Source: Rhodococcus sp. ABRD24 (GTDB lineage Bacteria; Actinomycetota; Actinomycetes; Mycobacteriales; Mycobacteriaceae). From it: DNA of 64,000 bases. The translations under genes were made by a program, and so were the position numbers. Below the pieces are notes generated by a model. The model was not told where the DNA came from. It did no database searches and saw nothing but the letters and a program-made list of their open reading frames with translations. Location of the stretch: the NCBI RefSeq assembly GCF_004328705.1, contig NZ_CP035319.1, positions 1,984,001 through 2,048,000 of the forward strand, read 5' to 3'. Of the stretch, positions 50,493-58,819 are shown one piece after another (the first letter of the stretch is position 1; the number at the start of each line of letters is the position of its first letter).

Positions 50493-52088
50493 ATGGCCCA
50501 ATCCTCCACGTCCATTTCCCTGTCGGACCTCACGTTCTCGTGGCCCGACGGGACCTCTGTGTTCGACGGACTCACCGCCATGATCGGCTCCGGCAGAACC
50601 GGTCTCGTCGGCCGCAACGGTTCCGGCAAGTCCACCCTCCTGCGATTGATCGCGGGGGCACTGCGGCCCGACCGCGGCTCGGTCATCGCAGCGGGCGCCG
50701 TCGAGTACCTTCCGCAGGACCTCACCCTCGATCCGCGGCTGCGTGTGGACGCGATCCTCGGCATCGCGACAATTCGACAGTCGCTCTCCCGGATCGAATC
50801 CGGTAACGGAACCGATGCCGATTTCGCCGCGGTGGCAAGCTCGTGGGATATCGAGGAGCGAGCCGTATCGACCCTGCACCGGCTGGGCCTGAACCGTATC
50901 GTCGCCGACATCGGCGACCTCGACCGAACGGTGGGCGAGCTGTCGGGCGGCGAGACGACCCTGCTCGGGTTCACCGCACGATTGCTGCGGGAGCCGAACG
51001 TACTGTTGCTGGACGAACCCACCAACAACCTCGACGTCGACAGCCGGGGGCTTCTCGCCTCTGCAGTGCAACGGTTCCCGGGCACCGTTGTGGTGGTCAG
51101 CCACGACCGGGAGCTGCTCGAGACCATGGAGTCGACGGCGGAGCTCCGTGAGGGTGCGCTGCGGTTGTTCGGTGGGAACTTCACGGCATACCAGGAGATG
51201 GTGGAAGCCGAGCAGGAGGCCGCCCGCGCCGCGCTCCGTGACGCCCGCAACGACGTCCGACGGCAGGGCCGCGAGCTGGTCGAGGCGCAGATCAAGATCG
51301 ATCGCCGAAAGCGATACGGCCAGAAGATCTTCGACAGCCGGAGTGAGCCGAAGATCGTCATGGGAATGAAGAAGCGCTCAGCGCAGGAAGCCGCCGGCAA
51401 GCTGCGCGGCAACCACCAGGACAAACTCGATGAGGCGAAGCGGACCCTGGCAGCGGCCGAGGACGGAATTCGCGAGGACCGCGAGATCCGCATCGACGTG
51501 CCCGACACCGACGTGTTCACCGGTCAGCAGGTGGTGTGCCTGGCCGGTACCCGGCTGCGCAGCGGCCAGACGCTGGACCTCGCAGTCACCGGCCCCGATC
51601 GGATCGCCCTGATCGGCCGTAACGGGATCGGCAAGACAACCGCTCTGCAGGCAATCGCGGAGGAGGGCGCAAAGGTTCCGTTCGCGCTGCTCCCCCAACG
51701 GCTCGATATCTTCGACGAGGAGCGGTCGGTTGCGTGGAACGTCGCGGCCGCCGCACCGCACGCGTCGGCGGAGCAGATCCGCGGCGGCCTGGCCCGGTTC
51801 CTGTTCCGGGGTGCGGATGCCGACGCGGCGGTGCGAACACTCTCCGGCGGCGAACGCCTTCGTGCCGCGCTCGCGATGATCATGACCGCCGATCCGCCGC
51901 CTCGGCTGCTGATGTTGGACGAGCCGACCAACAATCTCGATCTGCCGAGCCTCGGGCACCTCGTCCAGGCGCTCGAGCGGTATCGTGGCGCGCTCATCGT
52001 CGCTAGTCACGATCGCCAGTTCCTTCGGGACATCGGCATCACCCGCCGTCTCGAGCTGGACGAGTTCGGAATGACCGAAATCGACTGA
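50493..52088 (+). CDS. ABC-F family ATPase
   Basis: 531 residues, no membrane helices. Two ATPase cassettes: Walker A GLVGRNGSGKSTLLRL with LSGGETTLLG and LLLDEPTNNLDVDS; then ALIGRNGIGKTTALQA with LSGGERLRAALAM and LMLDEPTNNLDLPS. The linker is highly charged (about 235-320) as in ribosome-acting ABC-F proteins. Members bind the E site and either tune translation or release antibiotics from the ribosome. Which applies here is not clear. The leader has a hairpin and a short Arg-rich frame, an arrangement seen in antibiotic-induced ABC-F genes. ATG follows AGGGAG. Confidence 0.88.
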   Translation: MAQSSTSISLSDLTFSWPDGTSVFDGLTAMIGSGRTGLVGRNGSGKSTLLRLIAGALRPDRGSVIAAGAVEYLPQDLTLDPRLRVDAILGIATIRQSLSRIESGNGTDADFAAVASSWDIEERAVSTLHRLGLNRIVADIGDLDRTVGELSGGETTLLGFTARLLREPNVLLLDEPTNNLDVDSRGLLASAVQRFPGTVVVVSHDRELLETMESTAELREGALRLFGGNFTAYQEMVEAEQEAARAALRDARNDVRRQGRELVEAQIKIDRRKRYGQKIFDSRSEPKIVMGMKKRSAQEAAGKLRGNHQDKLDEAKRTLAAAEDGIREDREIRIDVPDTDVFTGQQVVCLAGTRLRSGQTLDLAVTGPDRIALIGRNGIGKTTALQAIAEEGAKVPFALLPQRLDIFDEERSVAWNVAAAAPHASAEQIRGGLARFLFRGADADAAVRTLSGGERLRAALAMIMTADPPPRLLMLDEPTNNLDLPSLGHLVQALERYRGALIVASHDRQFLRDIGITRRLELDEFGMTEID

Positions 52089-52237
52089 TGACGAGCGCCG
52101 GTGACGTCGCCGGTCCGCGTCGTCGACTTCCGAGCGTTTCGAGGGAGTCCGGCGGTAGCGGACCAATCGGAAAGCCTGTTCAGTTGTTCACATGACTCGA
52201 TAGACTGCTGCTACCGATCCCCGGCTCCCGGGAGGGC

Positions 52238-52270
52238 GCAGTGGCTATCGAAAACGCAGTGGCTATCGAA
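52238..52270 (+). repeat. Tandem repeat at the start of the cbiM-like gene
   Basis: GCAGTGGCTATCGAA occurs at 52238-52252 and 52256-52270 (18-base period). Each copy contains a GTG that could start the gene. Confidence 0.75.
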
Positions 52271-52969
52271 CACTCGGCTGTCGAATACGCCGCGATGCAT
52301 ATGAGCGACGGCATCATCAACGCTCCCACTTCGGCGCTGTTCTGGGCGGTCGCGATCACCGGTCTGGCACTCGCGGTCTGGAAGTCCCGTACCGAACTCG
52401 ACGACCGCACCGCCCCGATGGCCGGCCTTGTCGCCGCGTTCATCTTCGCGGTGCAGATGATCAACTTCCCGATCCTGCCCGGCGTCAGCGGACACCTGCT
52501 CGGCGGCGCACTCGCCGCGATCCTCGTCGGACCGTATACCGGGGCACTGTGTATCGCGATCGTGCTCACGGTCCAGGCGCTCCTGTTCGCCGACGGGGGC
52601 CTCACCGCGCTCGGTGCGAACGTCACCAATATCGCCCTGGTGGGCACCGCGGTCGGCTACATCGTTGCGGCCACTTTGCGCCCCTTGCTCATTCGGCGCG
52701 GCGACGCCGGAATCGGCATTCTCGCATTCGTCTCGGCATGGTGCGCGACCGTAGTCGCGGCGTCGATGTTCGTGGTGGAGTATGCAATCGGCGGTTCCGC
52801 AGTGACTGCCCTGCATACCGTGGCTGCCTACATGCTCGGCACCCACGCGCTGATCGGTGTCGGCGAGGGCATCATCACGGCCTTCACGGTGGTCGCGGTC
52901 GCCCGCGCCCGCCCGGACCTGGTGTATCTGCTGCGATCGCAACGCGAGTGCACGGCGGTGACGACATGA
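52241..52969 (+). CDS. cbiM: ECF nickel/cobalt transporter substrate-binding component (CbiM/NikM)
   Basis: 242 residues with about six helices. MHMSDGIINAPTSALFWAVA is the family N-terminus where Met-His gives the metal ligands, and MINFPILPGVSGHLLGGALA is the second conserved block. In relatives the protein begins at this Met-His (ATG 52295). Here the best Shine-Dalgarno (GGGAGG) precedes GTG at 52241, which would add 18 non-hydrophobic residues. Either the true start is 52295 or the tail is cleaved. With hydrogenase genes next door, nickel is the likelier metal. Confidence 0.9.
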   Translation: MAIENAVAIEHSAVEYAAMHMSDGIINAPTSALFWAVAITGLALAVWKSRTELDDRTAPMAGLVAAFIFAVQMINFPILPGVSGHLLGGALAAILVGPYTGALCIAIVLTVQALLFADGGLTALGANVTNIALVGTAVGYIVAATLRPLLIRRGDAGIGILAFVSAWCATVVAASMFVVEYAIGGSAVTALHTVAAYMLGTHALIGVGEGIITAFTVVAVARARPDLVYLLRSQRECTAVTT

Positions 52970-53316
52970 GCAGACCCGCCCGCACACGCTCGTGGTTCCT
53001 GGTCGGCTTCGCGGTCGCGGCCCTGCTGATCGCCGGCATCCTCTCCTACTTCGCCAGCGCCAGCCCGGACGGCCTGGATTCGACGACCCTGCGCGGCTGC
53101 GAGGTGGTCGAAACCGGCGGCACCGAACAGTTGTCGGGCGACTGCATAGCTCGGCACGCGACCGATCACCACCTGTCCGCGTCTCCGCTGGCGGACTACG
53201 CGGTGCGCGGCGATTCCCGGCTCAGCGGGCTGGCGGGGATACTCGGGGTCGTCGCGGTGTTCATCGTTGCTGGACTGTTGTTCTGCACGCTCGCACGCCG
53301 TAAGCGAGGCCCATGA
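52966..53316 (+). CDS. PDGLE-domain CbiN/NikN-like subunit
   Basis: 116 residues with a helix at each end (SWFLVGFAVAALLIAGILSY; LAGILGVVAVFIVAGLLFC) and a periplasmic loop starting ASPDGLDSTTLRG, which matches the PDGLE domain. It assists the M component in metal loading. The ATG overlaps the cbiM stop (ATGA). Confidence 0.87.
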   Translation: MSRPARTRSWFLVGFAVAALLIAGILSYFASASPDGLDSTTLRGCEVVETGGTEQLSGDCIARHATDHHLSASPLADYAVRGDSRLSGLAGILGVVAVFIVAGLLFCTLARRKRGP

Positions 53317-53317
53317 C

Positions 53318-54076
53318 ATGTCGGGTTCGCACACCCACCCGCTCTATCTGGAAGGCAGCTCCGCGGTCCATCGACTCCCGACCGAGGTCAAGATCGTCGC
53401 GGCGGTGGTCGCAATGTTCGCGATCGTCGCCACTCCCCGTGAGGCCGTGTGGGCGTTCGCGGCCTACCTCGCCGGGCTCGCCCTGGTGTGGCAGATCGCG
53501 GGCATCCGGCCGCGCTGGCTGGCCCCGCGCATGCTCATCGAGGTGCCGTTCGTGGTGCTCGCGGTTCTGCTGCCGTTCGCCGAATCCGGCGAGCGGACAG
53601 AGCTTCTCGGAATCTCGCTGTCGGTGCCAGGCCTGCTGGCGGCGTGGGGAATCCTGGTCAAGGGCACACTCGGGGTCCTCACCTCCCTCACCCTCGCGGC
53701 CACCACCCCTGCACGCTCTCTGCCTGCCGGCCTGGCCCGGTTGCACGTGCCGGCGATGGTCACCGTCATCGTCACGCTGATGCTGCGGTACGTCAATCTC
53801 CTTGCCGGGGAGATCGATCGGATGCGTACCGCGCGAATCGCCCGTGGCGACGATCCCCGCACCCTGCATCAGGCAGGCGCCACTGCGCGCGGCGTCGGCG
53901 GTGTGTTCCTCCGCGCCTACGAACGCGGCGAGCGGGTACACCTGGCGATGCTCTCCCGAGGTTTCACCGGCACGGTGCCGCTGTCCGCGCCGCCGGCCAC
54001 TCGCGCCGACTGGTGCGCCGGACTCGCCCCCGCCGCGTATGCAGTCGCGATCGCGACGATTGCCTGGATGGTGTGA
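53318..54076 (+). CDS. cbiQ: ECF transporter T component (CbiQ/NikQ)
   Basis: 252 residues, about six helices. MLRYVNLLAGEIDRMRTARI and RVHLAMLSRGFTGTVPL are the two coupling motifs (A-R-G containing) that dock on the ATPase. HRLPTEVKIVAAVVAMFAIV is the first helix. It links the M/N components to the ATPase. ATG one base after the cbiN-like stop. Confidence 0.9.
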   Translation: MSGSHTHPLYLEGSSAVHRLPTEVKIVAAVVAMFAIVATPREAVWAFAAYLAGLALVWQIAGIRPRWLAPRMLIEVPFVVLAVLLPFAESGERTELLGISLSVPGLLAAWGILVKGTLGVLTSLTLAATTPARSLPAGLARLHVPAMVTVIVTLMLRYVNLLAGEIDRMRTARIARGDDPRTLHQAGATARGVGGVFLRAYERGERVHLAMLSRGFTGTVPLSAPPATRADWCAGLAPAAYAVAIATIAWMV

Positions 54077-54077
54077 G

Positions 54078-54833
54078 ATGGCATCGCCGACAGCGATAGA
54101 CGTCGAACGGCTCAGCTTCGAGTACCCGGACGGTCGCCAGGCGCTGGACGGCATAGATCTCGAGATCCCGGTCGGTGAACGCGTCGCGGTGCTGGGACCG
54201 AACGGCGCTGGCAAGACCACCCTGATACTCCAGCTCAACGGCGTCCTCACCCCGAGCGAGGGCACCGTGCGAATCGGCACGCTCGAACTGGGGCGAGAGA
54301 CGGTGCGGGAGATCCGGCGTCGAGTGGGCGTCGTATTCCAGGACCCAGATGACCAGCTGTTCATGCCCACCGTCGCGGAAGACGTGGCGTTCGGCCCCGC
54401 CAACTTCGGAGTCCGCGGCGGCGAACTCGAACGCCGGGTGACCGAGGCACTCGAGCAGGTGGGGATGGCCGATCACGCGCACCGCAGCGCCGGTCATCTC
54501 TCGGCCGGCCAGCGCCGCCGAGTCGCCCTCGCCACGGTGTTGGCGTGCCGCCCGGAGGTTCTGGTGCTCGACGAGCCGTCGAGCAACCTCGATCCCGTGG
54601 CCCGGCGCGAACTCGCCGACATCCTGGGCGGACTCGACACCACGCTGCTGCTCGTCACGCACGATCTTCCGTACGCGGCTCAGCTGTGCGAGCGGGCAGT
54701 GATCATGGACAAAGGGCGCCTGGCCGCCGACGACCGCGTCGAGCGAATCCTTGCTGATACCAGGCTGCTCGCGGCGCATCGGCTCGAACTGCCATGGGGT
54801 TTCGCGCTTCCGGCTCCAACACCCGATCGCTGA
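54078..54833 (+). CDS. cbiO: ECF transporter ATPase (CbiO/NikO)
   Basis: 251 residues. Walker A VLGPNGAGKTTLILQLNGVL, Q-loop VVFQDPDDQLFMPTVAEDVA (typical of ECF ATPases), LSAGQRRRVALATVLA and Walker B VLVLDEPSSNLDP. It powers metal import. One base after cbiQ. The next gene has its own -10 hexamer overlapping this stop. Confidence 0.92.
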   Translation: MASPTAIDVERLSFEYPDGRQALDGIDLEIPVGERVAVLGPNGAGKTTLILQLNGVLTPSEGTVRIGTLELGRETVREIRRRVGVVFQDPDDQLFMPTVAEDVAFGPANFGVRGGELERRVTEALEQVGMADHAHRSAGHLSAGQRRRVALATVLACRPEVLVLDEPSSNLDPVARRELADILGGLDTTLLLVTHDLPYAAQLCERAVIMDKGRLAADDRVERILADTRLLAAHRLELPWGFALPAPTPDR

Positions 54834-54839
54834 TAGTCT
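54834..54839 (+). promoter_or_regulatory. -10 hexamer of a leaderless mRNA
   Basis: TAGTCT starts in the last bases after the cbiO TGA and ends six bases before the ATG at 54846. Confidence 0.5.
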
Positions 54840-54845
54840 CACCGG

Positions 54846-55316
54846 ATGAGCGAGGGACCGAACCGAGGATCGCGAAATCGTATCGTAGCGTTCGCGGCAG
54901 GCGGCCTTCTGAGCATCGCCGCTGATCGTCCTCTCGTGAAGAAGAATCCGTCCCGCCGAGTGACGTCCTACGCCGCGGGGCTGGTGGCCGCAGCAATCGT
55001 CTATCCGGTCGCGCACATAGGACGTCCCTCCGGTTCGGACGTACTCACCCGCGAGTGGACTGCAGTGCTGGCGACGACCGCTGTGTTCATCGGTGCGATC
55101 ACCTTGCCGAAGCAGTGGGCTACCGGACTGACCGCCATTGGATGGATTGCGCATGCGGCCTTCGACCACGCACACGAGCGAGGGACATCATCACGGTTGC
55201 CGCGGTGGTATCCCGCGCTATGCGCCGGCTACGACGTGGGTGTGGCAACGTTGCTGTGTGTGCCACGTCCGCCGTCGGCGTCCGCGCGAGGCCCGGAGCC
55301 GGTAAACCGCCTCTAG
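54846..55316 (+). CDS. Uncharacterised membrane protein
   Basis: 156 residues with four probable helices (FAAGGLLSIAA, SYAAGLVAAAIVYPVAHIG, WTAVLATTAVFIGAITL, LCAGYDVGVATLLCV). AIGWIAHAAFDHAHERG and LPRWYPALCAGYDV have histidines and aromatic residues that could bind metal, but this is a guess. I do not recognise the family. It lies downstream of the metal transporter and convergent with the hyp operon; 55317-55501 holds no convincing gene. Confidence 0.75.
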   Translation: MSEGPNRGSRNRIVAFAAGGLLSIAADRPLVKKNPSRRVTSYAAGLVAAAIVYPVAHIGRPSGSDVLTREWTAVLATTAVFIGAITLPKQWATGLTAIGWIAHAAFDHAHERGTSSRLPRWYPALCAGYDVGVATLLCVPRPPSASARGPEPVNRL

Positions 55317-55501
55317 TTTCCGAGACCGCTTCCAGAGGCGGAGGAGCACGTACACGTTGGCCACGGCCATCGCGAGGTACGGGACAAGCACGGATACGAG
55401 CGTCACGCGGGCGCCACGCTGCCGCGCGCAGATGCCGGATGTCACTTTCGGCTCCACCCGAGGACCCCGAGGTAGCAACTTCGTGCAGCTCAGTCATCGT
55501 C

Positions 55502-56260
55502 CTAGGTTGCGACAGCTTCGCCGGCAAGCCGGATATTGGTCCTCCCCAGCTGCCAGTCCGTCCAATGTTCAAGGGAGGATGCCTCTTCGGCGTCGAGCCG
55601 GTCGCACACCAGGTCCCAGTGCACGGCCACGTGGTCCCCCACCCGCAGACCGGGAACGAACGACCCTGCGGCCACGCGACTACGGACCGCGCGGTCCTCG
55701 AGCGGGCCCAGGGTGAGTCGGGCACCGTCGAACTGCATTGGACGCGAACGCACTACGGCAGCGTCCGAAAGTAGCTCGAGGACGACGCCGTTGCGGATCC
55801 GGCACGAGTCGAGCACATGCAGCGGCTGCGGCATCCCGGTGCCGAGTAGACGCGTCCACGGGTAGATGCCGAACACGTGAAACGCGTGGGTAGGGGCTGC
55901 CTCCGGCAGCAGATCCTCGGTGAGGTACTTCCAGTAGTGTCCGGCGCGCTCACCGAGCCTGACCAACAGCGCGGCCCCGAACCGTTCCCGGTCTGTCGCA
56001 GCGGTGAGCGCGTTGCCAGTCCAGTACCCGCGTACCACCCGATCGTCCAGCGGATCGTCCACACCCGACATCTCCGCAAGCAGCTGCTGATACGGCCAGG
56101 CCCCGCTGAACCGCCGCGCCAACCCGTCGACGTCGACGTCCAGCCCACCACCGCACGCCACCCGCTCGAGACCCCCGGATCCCGCGGGGCCGCAGTAGCC
56201 CAGTGCATTCGGCGCATACGCGTACCGCGCGAACAAGGCCCGCCCAGCCCGACAGCTCAC
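55502..56260 (-). CDS. Uncharacterised hyp-cluster protein (DUF6390-like)
   Basis: 252 residues, no signal peptide. ALFARYAYAPNALGYCGPAG at the N-terminus and VFGIYPWTRLLGTGMPQPLH, then VLDSCRIRNG, in the middle resemble proteins found beside actinobacterial hydrogenase genes; I believe the family is DUF6390 but cannot verify. Last gene of the operon; GTG overlaps the hypD stop (GTGA). Role presumed in hydrogenase maturation or in linking it to metabolism. Start could be one codon region later. Confidence 0.7.
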   Translation of the reverse strand: MSCRAGRALFARYAYAPNALGYCGPAGSGGLERVACGGGLDVDVDGLARRFSGAWPYQQLLAEMSGVDDPLDDRVVRGYWTGNALTAATDRERFGAALLVRLGERAGHYWKYLTEDLLPEAAPTHAFHVFGIYPWTRLLGTGMPQPLHVLDSCRIRNGVVLELLSDAAVVRSRPMQFDGARLTLGPLEDRAVRSRVAAGSFVPGLRVGDHVAVHWDLVCDRLDAEEASSLEHWTDWQLGRTNIRLAGEAVAT

Positions 56261-57387
56261 CCCGGTCTCCGCCCCACCACCAGCGCCGTCTCGCGGTGCA
56301 GCCGCCCGAAGTTGTAGTACGCCGCGCACGCACCCTCCGGCGAGACCATGCACGTCCCGATCGGCGTCTCGGGCGTGCAGGCCGTACCGAACACCTTGCA
56401 CTCCCACGGCTTGATCACCCCCTTGAGCACCTCGCCGCACTGGCAGGCCTTCGGGTCCGCCACCCGCACTCCGGGCATCGAGAAGCGTTCCTCCGCGTCG
56501 AACTCGGCGAAATCGGGGTGAACCTTGAGCGCGCTCTGCGAGATGAAGCCCAGACCTCGCCATTCGAAATGCGGCCTTAGCGCGAAGGTTTCGCTCATCA
56601 ACTTCAGTGCCTGGGTGTTGCCCTCGGGCCGCACCACCCGGATGTACTGGTTCTCCACCTCGCAGCGGCGGTCGCGGATCTGCTGCAGCAGCATGTGCAC
56701 CGACGCGAGGATGTCCAGCGGCTCGAATCCGGCGACCACCATCGGTTTCCCGTACACCTCGGGGACGAACCGGTACGGCCGCAGGCCCACCACCGTCGAC
56801 ACGTGGCCCGGCCCGAGGAACCCGGACAGCCGTAGATCCGGCGACTCGAGAATCGCCTTGATCGGCGGCACGATCGTGACGTGGTTGCAGAAGATGCTGA
56901 AGTTGGTCACCCCCATCTGCCGGGCGCGGACCAGGGTCACCGCGGTCGACGGCGCCGTGGTCTCGAACCCGACCGCGAAGAACACCACCTGCTTGCCCGG
57001 GTTGTCGACGGCGATCTTGAGCGCGTCCAACGGGGAATAGACGAATCGGACGTCCGCGCCACGAGCCTTGGCCTCGATGAGGTTTCCTCGTGATCCCGGC
57101 ACCCGCATCATGTCCCCGAACGTCGTGAAGACGACGTCCGGCTGTTCCGCGAGGTACATCGCGTCGTCGACGCGGCCCATCGGGATGACACACACCGGGC
57201 AGCCCGGTCCGTGCACGAGTTCCACCGACTGCGGTAGCAGATGCTCGATGCCGTGGCGGTAGATGGTGTGGGTATGGCCGCCGCACACCTCCATGAATTT
57301 GAACTCGTCCTCGCCTGCGAGCTCGGTGATGGACCGGACCAGCGCCCGCGCGGCGGCGGGGTCCCGGAATTCGTCCACGAACTTCAT
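56257..57387 (-). CDS. hypD: Hydrogenase maturation protein HypD
   Basis: 376 residues. It carries the [4Fe-4S] cluster and with HypC holds the Fe(CN)2CO unit. FMEVCGGHTHTIYRHGIEHL, HGPGCPVCVIPMGRVDDAMY and FTTFGDMMRVPGSRGNL are the conserved blocks. CQCGEVLKG, WECKVFGTACTPETPIGTC and EGACAAYYNFG supply cluster cysteines. ATG follows GAGGAGG. Downstream of hypC. Confidence 0.97.
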   Translation of the reverse strand: MKFVDEFRDPAAARALVRSITELAGEDEFKFMEVCGGHTHTIYRHGIEHLLPQSVELVHGPGCPVCVIPMGRVDDAMYLAEQPDVVFTTFGDMMRVPGSRGNLIEAKARGADVRFVYSPLDALKIAVDNPGKQVVFFAVGFETTAPSTAVTLVRARQMGVTNFSIFCNHVTIVPPIKAILESPDLRLSGFLGPGHVSTVVGLRPYRFVPEVYGKPMVVAGFEPLDILASVHMLLQQIRDRRCEVENQYIRVVRPEGNTQALKLMSETFALRPHFEWRGLGFISQSALKVHPDFAEFDAEERFSMPGVRVADPKACQCGEVLKGVIKPWECKVFGTACTPETPIGTCMVSPEGACAAYYNFGRLHRETALVVGRRPG

Positions 57388-57413
57388 GCTGCAACCTCCT
57401 CGGTTACCCGCCT

Positions 57414-57686
57414 TCAGTTGATGCTCGACGAATTGAAGGCGTCGATCTCGTTGACGTAGTCGGCGCCCATTTTCTGGACCTGGTCGAGCGTGAGCGCGGC
57501 CTCGGCCTCGTCGATCTTCGCCATCGCGAAGCCGACGTGGACCAGGACCCAGTCCCCCACGAGCAGTCCCTCGTCGGCGAGCAGTCGAACGCTGATGGTC
57601 CGCTTGACGCCACCCACGTCCACCTTCGCCAGATACTGCTCGGAGTCCACCATCTGGACCACTTGGCCCGGGATACCCAGACACAT
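57414..57686 (-). CDS. hypC: Hydrogenase chaperone HypC (copy 1)
   Basis: 90 residues. MCLGIPGQVVQMVDSEQYLA has the essential Cys2, and LLVGDWVLVHVGFAMAKIDE is the family pattern. It binds the hydrogenase precursor and HypD. ATG follows GGAGGAAACG. A second hypC lies at 62636. Confidence 0.96.
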   Translation of the reverse strand: MCLGIPGQVVQMVDSEQYLAKVDVGGVKRTISVRLLADEGLLVGDWVLVHVGFAMAKIDEAEAALTLDQVQKMGADYVNEIDAFNSSSIN

Positions 57687-57718
57687 GATCGTTTCCTCCT
57701 CTCGGCTGGATTGCCCGC

Positions 57719-58816
57719 TCAACAGATGCGCGGCAGCGGATCTCCGACGAGCATGTCGACAATGCGGCTACCACCGAACGACGTCCGCAGGGCGACGATG
57801 CCCTCCGGCTCCGCAAGGATCTCGCCGATCACCGCGGCGTGCTCGCCACCGCGTGTCCGGCGCAAGGCCTCGAGCGCTGCATCGGTCTCCACTTCGGGAA
57901 CGACGGCCACGAACTTGCCCTCGTTCGCGACGTACAGCGGGTCGATGCCGAGCATGTCGCACGCCCCAACTACCTGGGGCTGCACCGGAAGATCCGCTTC
58001 GTCGAGGATCACCGCGAGCCCGCACGACTGTGCAAGCTCGTTGCACACCGTGCCAACTCCGCCGCGGGTCGCGTCGCGCATCCATCGCGTGCCGGGCGCC
58101 GCGTCGAGCAGCGCGTGGACCAGCCCGTTGACCGGGGCGGTGTCGGAGCAGATGTCGGCCTCGATCGCGAGTTCACCGCGGGCGAGCATCACTGCCATGC
58201 CGTGCTCGCCCATCGTCCCGGAGATCAAGACTCGGTCGCCGGGGCGCACCTGCTCCGGGCCCAGGCGCAGGTCCATCGGCAGCTTCCCGATGCCGGCCGT
58301 GCAGATGTACAGCCCGTCGGCGGCTCCCTTGCCGACCACCTTGGTGTCCCCGGTCACCACCTGCACGCCCGCCTGCACCGCGGAATCCGCTATGTCCTGC
58401 ACGATCTCGCGTAGCAGCGCGATCTCGAAGCCCTCCTCGATCACGAACGCCGCCGACAGCCACAGCGGTGTCGCCCCCGCCACCGCAAGGTCGTTCACGG
58501 TGCCGTGCACCGCGAGGTTCCCGATGGAACCACCGGGGAACTGCAGCGGCCGCACCACGAACGAATCGGTGGAGAACGCCAGTCGCTCACCCACAGGCAG
58601 GGTGAGGGCAGCGGCATCCCCGAGCTGCTCGAGCTGGGGATTGCGCAGCGCCTCGACGAACACCGAGTCCACCAGCGCAGCAGACGACTTTCCACCCGCG
58701 CCGTGTGCGAGTGTCACGACATCCTCGAGCAGCCGGGGACGTCGCTTGCGGTACGCCGCGATGCGATCCAGTACGCGGTCCTCGCGTTCGGCGGTGGTGG
58801 CCGGTTCCATTGCCAT
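57719..58816 (-). CDS. hypE: Hydrogenase maturation protein HypE
   Basis: 365 residues. It dehydrates a carbamoylated C-terminal cysteine to the cyanide ligand. TLAHGAGGKSSAALVDSVFV starts the ATP-binding fold, SFVVRPLQFPGGSIGNLAVH and RDATRGGVGTVCNELA are family blocks, and the C-terminus PRIC ends with the reactive Cys. ATG follows GGAGAG. Confidence 0.97.
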   Translation of the reverse strand: MAMEPATTAEREDRVLDRIAAYRKRRPRLLEDVVTLAHGAGGKSSAALVDSVFVEALRNPQLEQLGDAAALTLPVGERLAFSTDSFVVRPLQFPGGSIGNLAVHGTVNDLAVAGATPLWLSAAFVIEEGFEIALLREIVQDIADSAVQAGVQVVTGDTKVVGKGAADGLYICTAGIGKLPMDLRLGPEQVRPGDRVLISGTMGEHGMAVMLARGELAIEADICSDTAPVNGLVHALLDAAPGTRWMRDATRGGVGTVCNELAQSCGLAVILDEADLPVQPQVVGACDMLGIDPLYVANEGKFVAVVPEVETDAALEALRRTRGGEHAAVIGEILAEPEGIVALRTSFGGSRIVDMLVGDPLPRIC

Positions 58817-58819
58817 GAG

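Noticed and set aside
52089..52240. Possible cobalamin or nickel-cobalt riboswitch before cbiM
   Set aside because: I looked for conserved riboswitch boxes and found none; only a possible promoter and the GTG duplication are seen.
55218..55478. Minus-strand frame with one hydrophobic stretch (VSVLVPYLAMAVANVYVLL)
   Set aside because: It overlaps the end of the gene at 54846 on the other strand, has no ribosome-binding site and ends in an Arg-rich tail. A small membrane protein cannot be fully excluded.
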